This document shows positions 1-13,332 of a stretch of DNA of 64,000 nt, in pieces. The position numbers were made by a program, and so were the translations under genes. The notes below the pieces were generated by a model. The model made no database searches. It was not told where the DNA came from and was given only the letters and a program-made list of their open reading frames with translations. Position 1 is the stretch's first letter, and each line of letters begins with the position of its first letter. This DNA comes from Scylla paramamosain (taxonomy: Eukaryota > Arthropoda > Malacostraca > Decapoda > Portunidae), in assembly GCF_035594125.1 (NCBI RefSeq), contig NW_026973713.1, forward strand, positions 482,001 through 546,000, in the 5' to 3' direction.

Positions 1-1271
1 AATATTTGGAGAAAATACGCAATGGCCACAAATCTTCGCCCTGGGCACAAACATCGGTGCGTCAAGCTTCTCCAAACACAGTGAATCACGCGCAGGGTGA
101 CACTGGGCAATTCGTGCAGTGAAACAGATCTCACTCTCAAAAGCTTAAAAGGTCAATAAATAAATCAATAGATAAATATATGTAGCAAGGAAAAAAGAGA
201 ATAATAAATACCATTGCCTTGATAGTTTTTGGAAGCGTACCGCGACAAACTACATATGATGCAAACCACACCAAAGAGTTATACAAGATAAACAACGGAA
301 GGGGAAAAGGTGCCGCAGGGAAAGAATCCACAGCAATCTTATCACGAAAATACCTCCTGTTTTGAGCAGTTTTCATGCAGGGACGTTTGCATCGTCATGT
401 AAGATCGCATCATATAACACGACTTTTTTTTCGAGTTTTCTAAAGTTTCATTGCCGACAGAAACAAAAGCGCTCGTTACTTCGTTAGATATTTTCCTTTA
501 TAGCTCTGTTACCCTCCAGTATGGCCTGAAAGTTTGGCAGACGCTGTTTACTTTGATTCTGTCACGTCCATTGGTGCATTGTGTTAAAGACGGGGGCGGA
601 AAGAGCGCATTGTTTAGTCTCACGCCTGATGTGGACCACTGTACCACGGGCCATGGACCACCTGTGGAGCTTGGGTCAAGGGTTGAGGCGCCTGAACTAG
701 TAGGCGTAACGAACGACCTGTGAACAATACAATAAATTGGTTAAAGCAACGGGCATGCAGGACGCGAGGACAGTGGATGGCGAGGACAGTGTACAGAGAG
801 GACACTGAACAGAACCATTCAAACTACCGTGAGAAAGCCTACAAAGACTCATCCATACCTCTATGTGTATTTGTTTTGGCATTTTTCCCCCGTTGCGAGT
901 TTCAGTAGGCAAGACACACACCTGCACCAAGGACGAAACGCAAACAGCAGTCCTCCAGTGCGCTGTAATCCAGAGCCCCCAGAGACAGCAATTCGGCGGT
1001 CTGATGTGCAGTGCGACCGTCACGAAGAAGGAAGAAGGTTCCAGCCAGGCCAAAAATAACCCCATATCTATGACAAGTGTGGCCGTAGGAACGGGAGAAG
1101 CGCATGCTGGCTCTATCACGCACATGAATTCTCAACATAAAAAAAGGTTGAAAAAAAGCTAGTGCCTCGTGTTCTGTTCTCTAAAAACTCGTGTTTGGCT
1201 GAAAATAAGAGAAAGTGCTGGATATGTTTTTTTTTTTGGGGGGGGACTGGAAACGCGAGAAGGTGATGCAG
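1..1271. other. Unassigned DNA, no gene recognised
   Basis: Only short open frames occur on both strands. None shows a recognisable domain, convincing splice borders or the codon pattern of a conserved protein. No repeat family was recognised. Confidence 0.6.
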
Positions 1272-1312
1272 CCACCACCACCACAACCACCACTACCACC
1301 ACCACCACCACC
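1272..1312. repeat. (CCA)n microsatellite
   Basis: Imperfect CCA triplet run with a few CAA and CTA variants. Confidence 0.9.
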
Positions 1313-1407
1313 TCAGCGTTGCGTGTACCATTGCATCAGTATACTGTCATTTTTACTTTTTCTTTTTCCTTTCTGTGTAAAGTTGAAGGGTACGTACAGA
1401 TGGTACA

Positions 1408-1530
<123 letters not shown>

Positions 1531-1649
1531 CGTATTTTTTTAAGCAGAGAAGTAATTTAGGAAGTGTTGCATATATATTGTGTTATTGTGTTGGTGGAAT
1601 GGCAAATGAAAAAAGTAGAAGCTGTAGTGAATAGGTATAGAAGCAACTA

Positions 1650-1653
<4 letters not shown>

Positions 1654-1706
<53 letters not shown>
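1654..1706. repeat. (CT)n microsatellite
   Basis: Pure CT run of about 53 bp. It is followed by an ACCGCAGCTACACCT motif that recurs about 100 bp later, near 1808. Confidence 0.97.
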
Positions 1707-1709
<3 letters not shown>

Positions 1710-2374
1710 GCAGCTACACCTGAATAATTACACGTCACCTGGTCACTCCATCACAAACAAAGGCCGTGGCTTCAAAGCGGTCACGGTCAGCATCAGTGGG
1801 CTCCTCGCCGCAGCTACACCTTGCAAACTTTGTCGCCGATGTTCCTTCATTATTGCAAACTGTTTTGTGATATTTCCTTGGAAACACTTTTCTACGTTTG
1901 CGTTTCTCGTGACATGACAAAAATTTCCTGCGGGAAACAAGTTTAGTGGTGTAGCAATACTAATGTTTTCACCGACACCATCACTCATCCAGCCAAAACT
2001 GGCACAGCAGACACTCCGTTATTTTGTAACAGACCACACCAATAACGGTGCAGATAAGGGCGTGACGCTTCAAATTAATACGTTAAAGAAAACTGAGAAG
2101 AAAAAAAATTGCAGGTTACAAAGTTAGTTAATTGCAGATTGTATAAGAAGGCAGCAATGTCCCTCAATGACTGAGAACCAAGCATGACATATCGAGGGTA
2201 ACAAGATGGCGGGAAGACACGAAGAAAGCTTCACAACCAGTGTGGAGGATTAAAAGTAATAATTTTAGCACTATGATCATACTAGGTCCCAGACAGTGCT
2301 TGTGTCGGCTGCTGTATGCCGCTGTGCCGACAGATACTTATGGTAAGAGTTGCCAAACGCTAAAGTTAAGAGAA
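1707..2374. other. Unassigned DNA
   Basis: No domain-bearing frame or repeat family was seen. Overlapping minus-strand frames near 1735-1988 match nothing I recognise. Confidence 0.55.
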
Positions 2375-2452
2375 GTGGTGGTGGTGGTGGTGGTGGTGGT
2401 GGTGGTGGTGGTAGTGGTGGTAGTAGTGGTTGTAGTAGTGGTTGTGGTGGTG
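2375..2452. repeat. (GGT)n microsatellite
   Basis: GGT/GTA triplet run of about 78 bp. Translated frames across it are poly-valine or poly-proline artefacts. Confidence 0.95.
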
Positions 2453-3009
2453 ATTGAAACTGCAGCATTACTTCACAGTAAATCATATTGTCTGGCAAAA
2501 TATAATTTTCGAGTGTTTTGTCGTTGTAAATTACGTAAATTGGAAAGGGAACAAGGCTATTAATTACTGTGGCCACAACGAGCCACTACTCCTAGCTTAT
2601 ATCAAATAAGTAATATTTTATGAAGTGAACTCTTTGCAGTGCTGCGAGAAAGGGCGGGAGAGTGCAGCAAAAAGAATGCTGCTGGTGGTGTTTGTGATCC
2701 TGCCAGAAAAGTTCCGGCACGAGGCACCATAAGGCCCTCGCTGGCACCGGAGCAATGTACCTGAATGCTGTCAGGCTGGCAACAAGTGGCTTGTCGGTGG
2801 AAGGCATGCTTTATTCTGATAACAAATCCAGCACAAAGGAACTACAGATATGATAATGTGTTTGTTTAAATCTGTCGTCCTTTTTAAAATGAGGGAAGTA
2901 AGTTTGGCAAATGACGGTTGCTTCATAAGCATTCTTTCGGTGTGAGCTGATATATATATATCGTCTATCGACTGAGTATTGTTATTAATCTAAGACGAGG
3001 GTTATTAGA

Positions 3010-3011
<2 letters not shown>
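2453..3011. other. Unassigned DNA
   Basis: No supported gene. A short (TA)5 run lies near 2950. Confidence 0.55.

Positions 3012-3073
<62 letters not shown>
3012..3073. repeat. (GT)n microsatellite
   Basis: Pure GT run of about 60 bp. Confidence 0.97.
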
Positions 3074-3074
<1 letters not shown>

Positions 3075-3533
3075 GGAAAGAGGGGCGGAAAGCAAAGCGG
3101 AAATCACGATGTCGCTGCAGATCATGGCAAAGTCTCACAAATTTTGAGCATTTTCATTCCCTGCCCTGAGAATAACTAACTACCTGACTCACCTGTGACA
3201 AGAGAATCGATCATGTAACTTAGAGTGATCATATACGTGATAATTTTTTAACGAACCCTTAGTCACCAAGATTACTTACTTTCTTGATCGTAATTAGGGA
3301 ACGCAAACACTAATATCTGTTATTGTCAATTATTATCTCTATAAAAAAATATTTATGCTTTCATTTCAGCTGGACAGTGTGTGTGGGAGGCCGCCGCCAG
3401 CACCGCAGTGGCAAGGGATACCTCGCCTTAATGAACATTATTGCTGCAAATGAGAATGCACGCCACCGGGAAAACAACACAGGCCTTTTAGTTACCCTCA
3501 CACGCGGCGCCGCCACGCGAGGGAAGTGTATGT
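3074..3533. other. Unassigned DNA with one weak exon-like segment
   Basis: A polypyrimidine tract ending TTTCATTTCAG at 3370 is followed by a frame that stays open to about 3530 and has exon-like composition (it includes SGKGYLALMNIIAANEN). No clear donor follows it and I recognise no family, so it is not called as a gene. Confidence 0.4.

Positions 3534-3587
<54 letters not shown>
3534..3587. repeat. (GT)n microsatellite
   Basis: GT run of about 54 bp. Confidence 0.97.
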
Positions 3588-3589
<2 letters not shown>

Positions 3590-4759
3590 CGGTGGTGAAG
3601 TGGGAAGGGAGGAAGGTATACCTGGAGTGAGTGTGGCTGGTGTGCAAAGAGACTGTTACTGCAAGCCCTGCACGTTACCTCAAACATAAATACCATGGCG
3701 CCTCTACTTAACAATTCGTACCGTAGCTTGCTGGTGTGTTGGGGGAGGAGGCGTTACGCGCGCCCCCACGCTCCAGATAACTCAAGGCATGTGTACATTT
3801 CTCGAGAAGCAGAAATAAAAAGGTGTGTAATGGAGTTCCTGCTGCGGCGCCGCGTCAAAAATACACACATTACCAACACGTGGCAGCAGGCGGGGATGTG
3901 CAGGACGCAGCCGCCGCGGTGATTGACTTGTGCTGCTTGGTGTTCATTACAGGTCATGCTTTGTGTTCAGGGAAGCGAAGGTCACTGCCGCCCCAGGAAA
4001 ACGACTGAACAAGACAACATATTTTTTCTGTCTTTTAATCAACTGAGAAAGCTTTTTTACCATGTTTAAAGCACTGTGACAGACGGAAAAGAGGCATAAA
4101 AAGACAAACAAAAACTGTGTATAAGCTTCGAGGAACATGGATTAAAAGTATTGTGATGAAATTCAATGTAGGTGTAATCTGGCAGGTGCGTTGTCTGTTT
4201 GCCGTGTACCTGTGTGCTGGACATTTACACGTCTGTCAGCCACGCCGCCAGACTCCTCAACGCACCCACCGACAATCACCACTACCCTTTTTCTTTTTGG
4301 AAAACACATACGCGTAGAGAATAACAATCCTATTTTCGAATGATTTGCGTGTGACAGGCGTGTCCACACTAGCAACCTGTTTTTGTTACTCATAATTTTA
4401 ATGCACTGAATGATATGAAAGATTTACAGTGAAAATATTGCAGTAAAATAACTAGTCAGTGAGGAAATGTGGCAGCGTGAAATTCATCATTTGTCGTCTG
4501 CTGGTGAATAAAAGTCTCGCTCACATAAAACACCGGAAGACGTGATGAAGCAGAGGCTTGATGAGGAAGAAGACCCCAAGAACACAAAGAAAGGACAAGG
4601 AAAACTCAAAGCTAAAACAAAGAGAAAAGACCAACGAAAAAGGATGGAAAGAGAAAAAGGGCAGATGGCAAAGAAAGACACAATGAAAACTTCTGCTCTC
4701 ATCTGGATATTTTTCACAAAAAGTTCGCCTTGTCTATACCTGTCCTCGGGGGCCTTCGT

Positions 4760-4761
<2 letters not shown>
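3588..4761. other. Unassigned DNA
   Basis: Only short frames without recognisable domains. Purine-rich from about 4540 to 4680. Confidence 0.55.

Positions 4762-4802
<41 letters not shown>
4762..4802. repeat. (GT)n microsatellite
   Basis: Pure GT run of about 41 bp. Confidence 0.97.
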
Positions 4803-4804
<2 letters not shown>

Positions 4805-4921
4805 CGCACATGCTTTACTAGAGGACACAAGAGGGGAGGAGTTTGGTGAGTGGAGGGGGGTGGCTGGATAGGATGTGGTGGGAGGGAGAGAAAAGGTGGA
4901 GTGAGACAGAGGGCTTGTTGG

Positions 4922-4926
<5 letters not shown>

Positions 4927-4983
<57 letters not shown>

Positions 4984-5007
4984 TGTGTGTGTGTGTGTGT
5001 GTGTGTC
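4927..5007. repeat. Compound (GA)n(GT)n microsatellite
   Basis: GA run (4927-4980) changes directly into a GT run (4981-5007). The same GA/GT junction occurs in the opposite order near 20398 and 31542. Confidence 0.97.
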
Positions 5008-5150
5008 TGATGGTAGCCTCGAAATGGAAGGAGAGTGGTGGGAAGGGGCCACCGGTGACATGATCAGGAGGGTGGTCACGGCGGTAGCAGGAAGGAAGGA
5101 ACACAGTGAAGCAACACCACCGCGAGTTCCCTGGGAGAGTACAGGGCAAC

Positions 5151-5175
5151 GCGAGGCGAGGCGAGGCGAGGCGAG
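5151..5175. repeat. (GCGAG)5 pentanucleotide repeat
   Basis: Five perfect GCGAG units. The complementary pentamer CCTCG recurs near 10066-10085 and a shorter run is at about 51687. Confidence 0.95.
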
Positions 5176-5310
5176 TGAGGTAATGGGAGTAAATTTCATA
5201 GTGGAAATCACCTGAGCGGCTTCCAGGAATACTGAATGTGCGGGCGTCTCCTGCCAGCCGTGAAAATATGCTGCGTGTGCATGGTTGAGAGTATTAAAAT
5301 ATGCTTAAGC

Positions 5311-5344
5311 TTGCGCGCACACACACGCACACACACACACACAC
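5311..5344. repeat. (AC)n microsatellite
   Basis: AC run with two CG interruptions. Confidence 0.9.
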
Positions 5345-5440
5345 GTGAAGGATAACAGTTTATGTACATCATTTTTATATTCTTCGTTTTATCCTCTCTA
5401 TAAAAACTTTCTTATTATTCTTATTAATACTATTATCAAT

Positions 5441-5447
5441 GTTGTTG

Positions 5448-5505
<58 letters not shown>

Positions 5506-5515
5506 TATTATTATT
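5441..5515. repeat. (TTA)n microsatellite
   Basis: Short GTT start followed by about 60 bp of TTA triplets. Confidence 0.96.
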
Positions 5516-7129
5516 GATATAGACTCCAGCAGTGTCCTCGATAAGGAAACATGGATATGGAAAATCAACAAAAGTATAAAAATAGAATAAGATAAGGAAA
5601 CACAAAGAAAATAAATAAGACAGGTAATAAAAAGAGGATAAACTTTGCCTTAAATTTATCGATGGAAACTTCAGAAAAAAGACTCATCAGGAAGTTCCTC
5701 GCACGCTTTACTTGCATTGGAGATAAGCACAGGAAATAATTGTCTAATTGAAGAATAAAAGCGTCTAATTCATAAATCATAACGTGTTCGGCGAAGCAAG
5801 TCGAGGTGAACCGGTAATGCGCTGTGATGAGGGTGTTCGTTATTATTGGCAACCTTGTCAGTGAACCCACCATTAGCCGCTGATGAACATGAAAATTAAG
5901 CTTATGCAGTAAAACTTCAAAAGAACGTCTATGAGTTTTAGACGAGATGGAGCAGCCGCCATTCAAACAGAAGTACATTGTTCAAGAAGTGCACAGTGAA
6001 AGAAAAAAAAAGTAGATCTCCATTTCAAGCCTTGTGAAGAATTGAAGCAGCAATTCTAATACGCCTACGATCTCCTTAAATCTACAAGGAGCTTACAGTT
6101 TCCCCAAACAAACAAATTACGAGTTAAATGTTGTTTTTTTTTACTGTTAATTATCATATCAGGATGAGAGGAGAACTGGGAGTCTGTCTGCTTATGTCAG
6201 TCACGTAGGAGTTTAATACAAAATAAAACACTACTCTTAACTTTATAGGAAAAAAAGATGTTCACGTTTTTTCTCTCCCTGTTCCTCCTCTCTCCCTTTC
6301 TCCCTCACTCACTGTCGTAACATGGGGTCTCCCGTGGCCATCCTCCCTACTACTTACTCCCTTGAGCTTCCTGGCCTATTAAGCTTGCCTTACATTACCC
6401 TCACCAGTCCATTTCTCCCCCAATCCCATTGCCATCAAGAACATCCCCCTCCTTTTACCTTTAACTTTTTTCACCCCTCTCATCTACTCGCTACCCTCCC
6501 TCCTGGGCCACCCTTTTATTCAACTCTCATATTCACGTGGCAACCCACCACCATCAGGAGAAGCATCCACAAAACGGCCACATACCAACCCACTAACCCA
6601 GTACCGCGCCTCACCGCCGCTCCCCGCCCCATAGCAGCCCCGCAGCACGCGCCGTTAAGGGAGAGAGCACAGTGCGATGCGACGAAGCTCAGGTGCGTCA
6701 CAATTAATGCTGGCACCATTTGTGGAGGGAGTTACCTGTATGTAAGGATGAAGACCGGTGTAAAACGTAATGTCCTGCGGCTTTGTGCTCTGTAATTACT
6801 CCCAATCACAAAGAGCGGTTTTATATGCATTTTTTTTTTCTTATTTTACTAACATGGGCGTCTTTGTTTCTTCCCTCCCTTATTATCAACTCCGTCCTCC
6901 AGGTCCTTTCCATTCCAGCTCCCTTCCGGCTCCGTTCCCTTCCTCTCAGCCTCCTACGCCTCCTCTTCCACCCCATCCTGTGCCTTGAATAATAATTTGT
7001 TCATTAATGCCTCAGTTTGTATAGTTTCATTTTTTTTTTTTTCTATTCATAGTGACGTTCGCTTCTGGGGTTTTCAAAATATCCTGGGGATTAAATGACC
7101 AGACTCGTGCTTTTCTCTTTTGCTTCTTT

Positions 7130-7136
<7 letters not shown>
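5516..7136. other. Unassigned DNA
   Basis: A 137-codon minus-strand frame (5565-5978) is the longest non-repetitive one. It contains the stretch LNFHVHQRLMVGSLTRL but I recognise no family and see no splice support. Pyrimidine-rich DNA lies at 6280-6620. Confidence 0.5.

Positions 7137-7216
<80 letters not shown>
7137..7216. repeat. (CT)n microsatellite
   Basis: Pure CT run of 80 bp followed by TTTTTCAG. This resembles a polypyrimidine tract plus acceptor but leads into no convincing exon. Confidence 0.97.
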
Positions 7217-7222
<6 letters not shown>

Positions 7223-7423
7223 CAGCATGAGAATTGGTGCGAGCAGCAGTAACATAAACACTAACTTCAAGTGTTTGTGTTTCTCGCTGCAAAGGAAAAG
7301 TGCGGGGAATTGTGTCGATTATATTCCTTTATTTTCTTTCCTGGGCTCCTAAAAGTGCGAAGGGGGAGCTTGATTACTGGTATTTTTTTTTTCCTATTCG
7401 GTACTTTCCGGGCAATAAGATGA

Positions 7424-7448
7424 ACACACACACACACAGACACACACA

Positions 7449-7516
<68 letters not shown>

Positions 7517-7519
7517 CAA
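7424..7519. repeat. (AC)n microsatellite
   Basis: AC run of about 95 bp with ACAG interruptions near its start. Confidence 0.97.
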
Positions 7520-9340
7520 CGTACTATAGAAATTTAAATACACCCTAAAACTGTAACCACACGGAATAAGAGGAGGAGGAGGAGGAGGGAGGAGGAGGAG
7601 AGAAATCCACTCCACGAGGTCCATCTGGAGTGTCTGGAGTGTGCATTCCGAGGTGTACTGATACTGAGCGAGCTGGTGGAGGCCGATAACAAACACCGCA
7701 GCAGCACGTCACCAGAGGAAGGCGTCCACACGTGTGCTCTTCTGAGTCTGTCAGGAAAGTTGCGCTCACTTGTGCTTACCAATGTCTTATTCACGGTAAG
7801 GTTTTGAATCCGTCAGCAAGGAAGGAATGCGCTCTTATCGTCAAATGCAAGTCGTCTTTATTCTTATTACAAAACAGGAAAAAGTCTATTTTATCCAGAT
7901 GTCTCGCAGGACTTCAATATGTTGTGCTGCAGACGAACCTTTGCTCCAGTAATTCCTATGACTGTTAGCGCGGAGGAAATTAGTTTAAAGTTCATCCTGC
8001 GTCGAGATGAACAAATTGGCAGCACTAGGACGCGCGAGACAACGGGAAAGAGAAGCATAGCGGGGAACGACGACTTAGTGCATAACAAGCAATTTTCCTT
8101 CATCAAGACTCGCCGTGTGCTGAGTCACGCAAGCTGCTGTTCATGTTCTGCTGAGGCGTGTGTTCAATGTGTTCAGTGTGCTCAGCGTGGAGTGGCTGCC
8201 TGTCCCTGTCTGCCACGTCTTGCAGCACACACTCGTCCCTTTCCTCCTCCAGGCTGCCTCGCTCGTTCAGGATGGGCCGGGGCGCCAAGGTGACCTAACC
8301 CTCACCCGTCCCGTTACGTTTCCATGGCAGTTACAGGCGGGTGGCTGAGCGCCGAGACGAGTGTGTATGTACGGCTCCTGGACACGGGAGAAGTAACAGG
8401 ACCCTCGAGAGCAATCCTGACATACTCGTGTTGCGGCTGGACATACTTGACGCCCCGATGGCAATGGTGGATACTGAACTGACTGATAAACAAAGTAACA
8501 CTCAAGAATGGACACAAATAATAGGAGGTTGAGGAACTAGGCAGTATATGGTTGGGTTGTGTGGCAGGAACCTAACAGACCCTCGGGAGCTCAAGTTGCA
8601 CAAAAGTTCCTCGCGTTTCCCTTGGCTTATTATAATATCAGAGTTGGTCAGTGCGATGCCTCGTTTCATTAACCTTAATTTCGTCTTTGATCTCTTGAAA
8701 TCTTCCACCTACGCATCTTGTTAACGAAGGAAGAGCCTTCATTCAGATTTGCTCAGACTCCTCACGTGTTTTATTCATATTTTTTTTTTACTCTGCTGTT
8801 CCATGACCTTTACTATCTGTACAGGTTTGGGTTATGTCGAATTATCCCTCAAACTCTCCAAACTTGACTTTCCTTCTTTACAATAACCAAACCTCAAGAA
8901 AAGAAAATCAGTGAGCCAACTTCACCGTTCCTGCCTGGCTCCCTCCCTCCCGCCCTCCCATCCTTCCTCCGTCCCTCTGTAACTTGGGACACAAATAAAC
9001 TACGAAGAAGTTTAGGATTGTGAGCGAGACTTCGACAAGGAGGCAGGGAGGGAGGAAGGGAGGCAAGAGGCTCAGGGGTCGTCCTTAAGAGTGACACAAT
9101 TCTAATTTCGGTGAGCTGACATGGCACGCTCCCTGTTTGACATGAAAAAAAAAAAAAGAAAGAAGAGGAAAAGGAGGAGGGGAAGGGGGAGGGAGAGGAG
9201 GAGCAGGATGACAGGCGAAAGAAGTCCACGATTAGCGAGAAAGTGACAGATAACGCACGCCGTAACCCTGACATCTAGTCTTGCTCACTCTGACTTCCGT
9301 ATCATTACTCGGCACACGCTCTCATTATCAACTTTCTCCA

Positions 9341-9344
<4 letters not shown>
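7520..9344. other. Unassigned DNA with two weak exon-like spots
   Basis: At 7735-7794 an open frame ends at a donor-like CACG/GTAAGG. At 8272-8289 an ATG with good context encodes MGRGAK directly before AAG/GTGACC. Neither links to another exon or to a known family. A GGA-rich tract lies at 7570-7600 and A/G-rich DNA at 9140-9215. Confidence 0.45.

Positions 9345-9382
<38 letters not shown>
9345..9382. repeat. (AG)n microsatellite
   Basis: Pure AG run of 38 bp. Confidence 0.97.
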
Positions 9383-9385
<3 letters not shown>

Positions 9386-9569
9386 GCGTGTGGGCGGCAG
9401 AAGCCTCGTCGTTCAGAGTTCGCTTCCAAACTATCTGTAATGCTTTTTTCAAAACTTTACGGCGCGGCTTCGGCGTTCTAAACTCTCCCTAAGTTGTCGA
9501 AACACGCTGCTGTAAATTGTGGAGGCCTTGAAGAGTTATGCCGCCGCGGCCTCGCGTCCCAATAAAGAG

Positions 9570-10013
9570 ACAAGAAATACTCCATGACCACTGACTGTTT
9601 TCAGCCTCTCTCTCACCGCCGCAATATTGCATATCTAGCTGTCTTCTACCGCTATTTTCATGCTAACTGCTCTTCTGATCTTGCTAATTGCATGTCTCCC
9701 CTCCTTCCGCGGCCTCGCTGTACAAGACTTTCTTCTTTCTCTCACCCCTATTCTGTCCACCTCTCTAACGCAAGAGGTAACCAGTATTCTCAATCATTCA
9801 TCCTTTTCTCTGGTAAACTCTGGAACTCCCTGCCTGCTTCTGTATTTCCACCTTCCTACGACTTGAATTCCTTCAAGAGGGAGGTTTCAAGACACTTATT
9901 CATCAATTTTTGACCACTGCTTTGACCCCTTTATGGGACTGGCATTTCAGTAGGCATTTTTTTATTGGATTTTTGTTGCCCTTGGCCAGTGTCCTTCCTA
10001 CATGAAAAAAAAA
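9570..10013 (+). mobile_element. 5'-truncated LINE, 3' end of the 59.4-61.5 kb family
   Basis: The frame at 9584-9913 ends with the same C-terminal residues as the large reverse transcriptase at 59.4-61.5 kb (shared stretches LLPRPRCTR, FSHPYSVHLSNAR, GKLWNSLPASVFPPSYDLN). The stop codon and 3' UTR also match: TTGACCACTGCTTTGACC, then CCTTGGCCAGTGTCCTTCC, then a poly(A) run at 10002-10013. The copy keeps only about the last 440 bp of the element, the usual result of incomplete target-primed reverse transcription. Small differences (for example NARGNQ against NARVNQ) show an independent insertion. It encodes no catalytic domain and is dead on its own. Confidence 0.96.
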
Positions 10014-11154
10014 AAAACTTGTCACTCTCTTGGCGGCGAGGGCGTGCGCGTGGCAAAGCGCGTCCTCGCCTCGCCTCGCCTCGCACCGTTCACACTTGTC
10101 GCAAAAGTGGACACTGATTGCAATCTTACCTTGACCCACATTTCGTTACGTTTAGTGATATGTTACGCTCCTTTGGCGCGAGCAATATGATACGCCCCGA
10201 CACCAGGAACACATTAATTACTGAAACAGATACGTTGTTTGATACACTAAAGAGAAAATTACGAGGGTTGACTTCCCTTTTATACCACCACTTGGATAGT
10301 TTATTTGTTAACACACGTTCGTGATTATTTTTTCCCTTTTTCCGTATAATATTTTGTTGTCCATGATCAATCTCGCTTACCTATAAGAATAATTACGCAT
10401 ATACCAACATTCATTCTGTTGACATTCTCTAGCACACGTTCTTGAGTCCTATACAAACAGAGCACGTTTCTTCCTGACACTGGAGGTAGCAAACAATACT
10501 GCTGGTGGGTTTGTGTTGCTCACAGATGGCACCACCTGAGTGTCTTGTTCCACCTCCCTGCCGCCTTCTGTGCCATTATACACACCACAGCTCATTACTT
10601 TACTTTCTCCCCGTCCCGCCGGCATGCTCCTCCAGCACCTCAGATGTCTGCTTTTATATTTACCAACCTGGGGGAGAGTCACCGAATAAGGAGCAGGATA
10701 ATCTCACAGTGTGCTGCTACGCGAAGAAACAGACATATGAATGGAATTAGAAGGAAGGAATTAGACATGAGCGATTCAACATTTTTCGCGGGGTTCGTGG
10801 TGACTAGAAAAACAGCAGCAGCAGCAGCAGACGGTGACTCTCTTCTACAGCCTGCCGGTGAAGGCGCAAGACAGGTCTGGGTAACGCTTTCTCTATAAAC
10901 GTACGAGATGTTTTTCCTGTCGTGCTATCTTAGTTCCCTTGACGAACGAGTTTGTACAGACTTCTTCACCCACGATCCTGAGGCGTGGGGTCCTGCATCT
11001 ACTGGTCAACACTACTGAAAGTTACCCGTGTGGCATTGCATAATAATTAGCTTGCATGAAGAGTAGAATCAAGGAGACTGGAATCATATTTAGGTCACCA
11101 ACTGTACCACGGATGATGTAACCTTGTAATATTTTCAATAGTAAGTTACTGAAT
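10014..11154. other. Unassigned DNA
   Basis: A CCTCG pentamer run lies at 10066-10085, just behind the LINE tail. A (CAG)5 run is at 10813-10829. No gene recognised. Confidence 0.55.
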
Positions 11155-11240
11155 TTTTTATTTTTTTTACTTTTTATTTATTTATTTATTTTATTTATTT
11201 ATTTTTTTATTTATTTACTTTTATTTATTAATTTTTTTAA
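11155..11240. repeat. (TTTA)n-rich low-complexity tract
   Basis: Imperfect TTTA/ATTT repeats of about 85 bp. Confidence 0.9.
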
Positions 11241-12580
11241 GAAATGGTAGACATCCGCTATATGGTGGTCCTCTTTCATGCCGTGATGGACCCCTTCAGT
11301 GGTGAGGTCCTACCGGTGAAAGATAATCGCATCGACCAACAGTATGAGCCATCCATTTCAAACCGAATAAATTCCACTGATATATATTTTACAGCCAGCC
11401 GGCTCTAAGGGAGGGCGGCGTGGGAGCAAAAGAATGATACAAACCAGAGCAGGTGTTTTGGTCGTGATATCTACAAAGATGTGGGTCGCAAATCTGGAAG
11501 ATGAGTCGGTACAGTTATACAATATGCATGATTGTATTTGTAGCTGATCAATAACGTGTACTCTATTGTTTTACATGAGCAAGACACAAGAGCTGGAGCG
11601 ATGGTGTGTAGAGCCACCTGTGTACGGGTGTTGTAACTCTTGTGTCCAGTAGTGGAGGTCCGCGATCAGTGGAGGACATAAGGAGGAAGAGGCTGTAAGG
11701 AATAAAAGAAATGGTTCGTGGATGACCCTATCCATTCCTGCAGCGGTGGAATCCTTACAGCTGGGGGACGTACTGAGCAAAAGGAGTGGGTGGGTCCATT
11801 ATACTTGGTCAGTTAGAGGCAGCCATGATTTTGCCTGAAAAGTGAAGGCAGTGGGGGGACGAGGGAAGGTTGCCTGCGTCATCGTGGCAAGGACTGGCAA
11901 TGACACTGCTCTGAACTAAGCCAAGGCAGAGAAAGATGTTAAGAAGCCAGTTCTCAGCGTGCCCGCTATCGATGTCACCTGGTATAGCTCTGTGTGCCAA
12001 GTCTGTGTCTGGGTCGTGGGGCTGGACAGTTTTACTTGATTACTGGTTAACGTTGTAGCCATTTTCAGCCTCTATTGCGACCGCCTCATTGACGGGGAAA
12101 GCCATCGCTGACTGGTGGCTTTAAAGGCTCCGTCAGAGGCTTGGGAATGGTACGGATGTCTGTACTTTCCCGAGTTTCTCTGTGCTGGGAACGAGGGGCG
12201 GAGAAGGATACAAAGCGACTGGACAAAGTGGTCACAGATTACTGCACGATATATAAGAGAGAGTAAACGACGAAAAATTACACAAAACCAGAGAAATCTT
12301 TCATATAAGAAACGAAGTCATTTATTTAAGTTTTAAATGCAACAATTCACACAAAACACTGCGTATGTATTCTTAGAATCAGTGCCGCCAATCAGCCGTG
12401 AGATCTATGAGGCTATCAATGGAAAACAATGCACTTTGCAAGCTGAAAAGAACAGTAACCATGGAAGAAACGTTACACCATGAAAAGAGATGCAGCACTG
12501 AGGCAGCTTGAACAATAACTCAAGACGCGGCTTTACAATGCAACACACTACAAAAAATAGAACACATGCTTGTTAACCAC

Positions 12581-12583
<3 letters not shown>
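11241..12583. other. Unassigned DNA of moderate complexity
   Basis: This stretch has few microsatellites and could be an old transposable element. I found neither terminal repeats nor a transposase or reverse transcriptase signature. Minus-strand frames at 11571-11780 and 11809-12000 match nothing I recognise. Confidence 0.45.

Positions 12584-12665
<82 letters not shown>
12584..12665. repeat. (CT)n microsatellite
   Basis: Pure CT run of about 82 bp. Confidence 0.98.
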
Positions 12666-12667
<2 letters not shown>

Positions 12668-13234
12668 ATAGCGTTGGGGGTACAGTTAAAAGCAAAGACA
12701 GCAGGCGGCGCATCCCTCTTCATTTCCCTCACTTGATTAATGCTAATTGGACCTTAAACACGCGGCCAGGTGTACTCTGACCAAGAGATAAGCCCACTAC
12801 TCCAAAAAATCCTCCCCACTCATTACCATCCTTCAGCCGCCTCGAATGCGCGCACATAGATCAGTGTGGGTGGACGTCGGTGGGCAGCGGGAAAGCTCCT
12901 AGAGGCTTGCTGCAGGAGGGCGGAAAGGAAGAGGGGAGCGGGGTGGTGGTGAGAAAGGAGTGCAGGCATGGTGAGTTTGGTTGGAAAATTGTGAAAAGAA
13001 AGAAAGGAATAAGGACAATTAAATTAAATATTAGTTAAGCACGAAAAAAATAAATAAATAAATAAAAAAGTACAAAGATGAAAAATAACGAAATCTGAAA
13101 AAAAAGAGAGCAAATATGGAAAAATGGAACAGCACTGCGGGTGAAGCTTGACAGTGATTCCACGCGTGATAATTCGCATTAATGGAAGGTGTTACACAAT
13201 TCTGGTTAACACACGTCTGCTTGGAAAAAAAATA

Positions 13235-13240
<6 letters not shown>
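12666..13240. other. Unassigned DNA
   Basis: A-rich, with an (AAAT)n stretch near 13045-13068. No gene recognised. Confidence 0.55.

Positions 13241-13331
<91 letters not shown>
13241..13331. repeat. (CT)n microsatellite
   Basis: CT run of about 90 bp with one TTCCC interruption near 13268. Confidence 0.97.

Positions 13332-13332
<1 letters not shown>

Noticed and set aside
3361..3530. Exon after TTTCATTTCAG
   Set aside because: Open frame without a usable donor and without recognisable homology.
8272..8289. Short first exon encoding MGRGAK before GTGACC
   Set aside because: Only six codons; such ATG-GT pairs are expected by chance.
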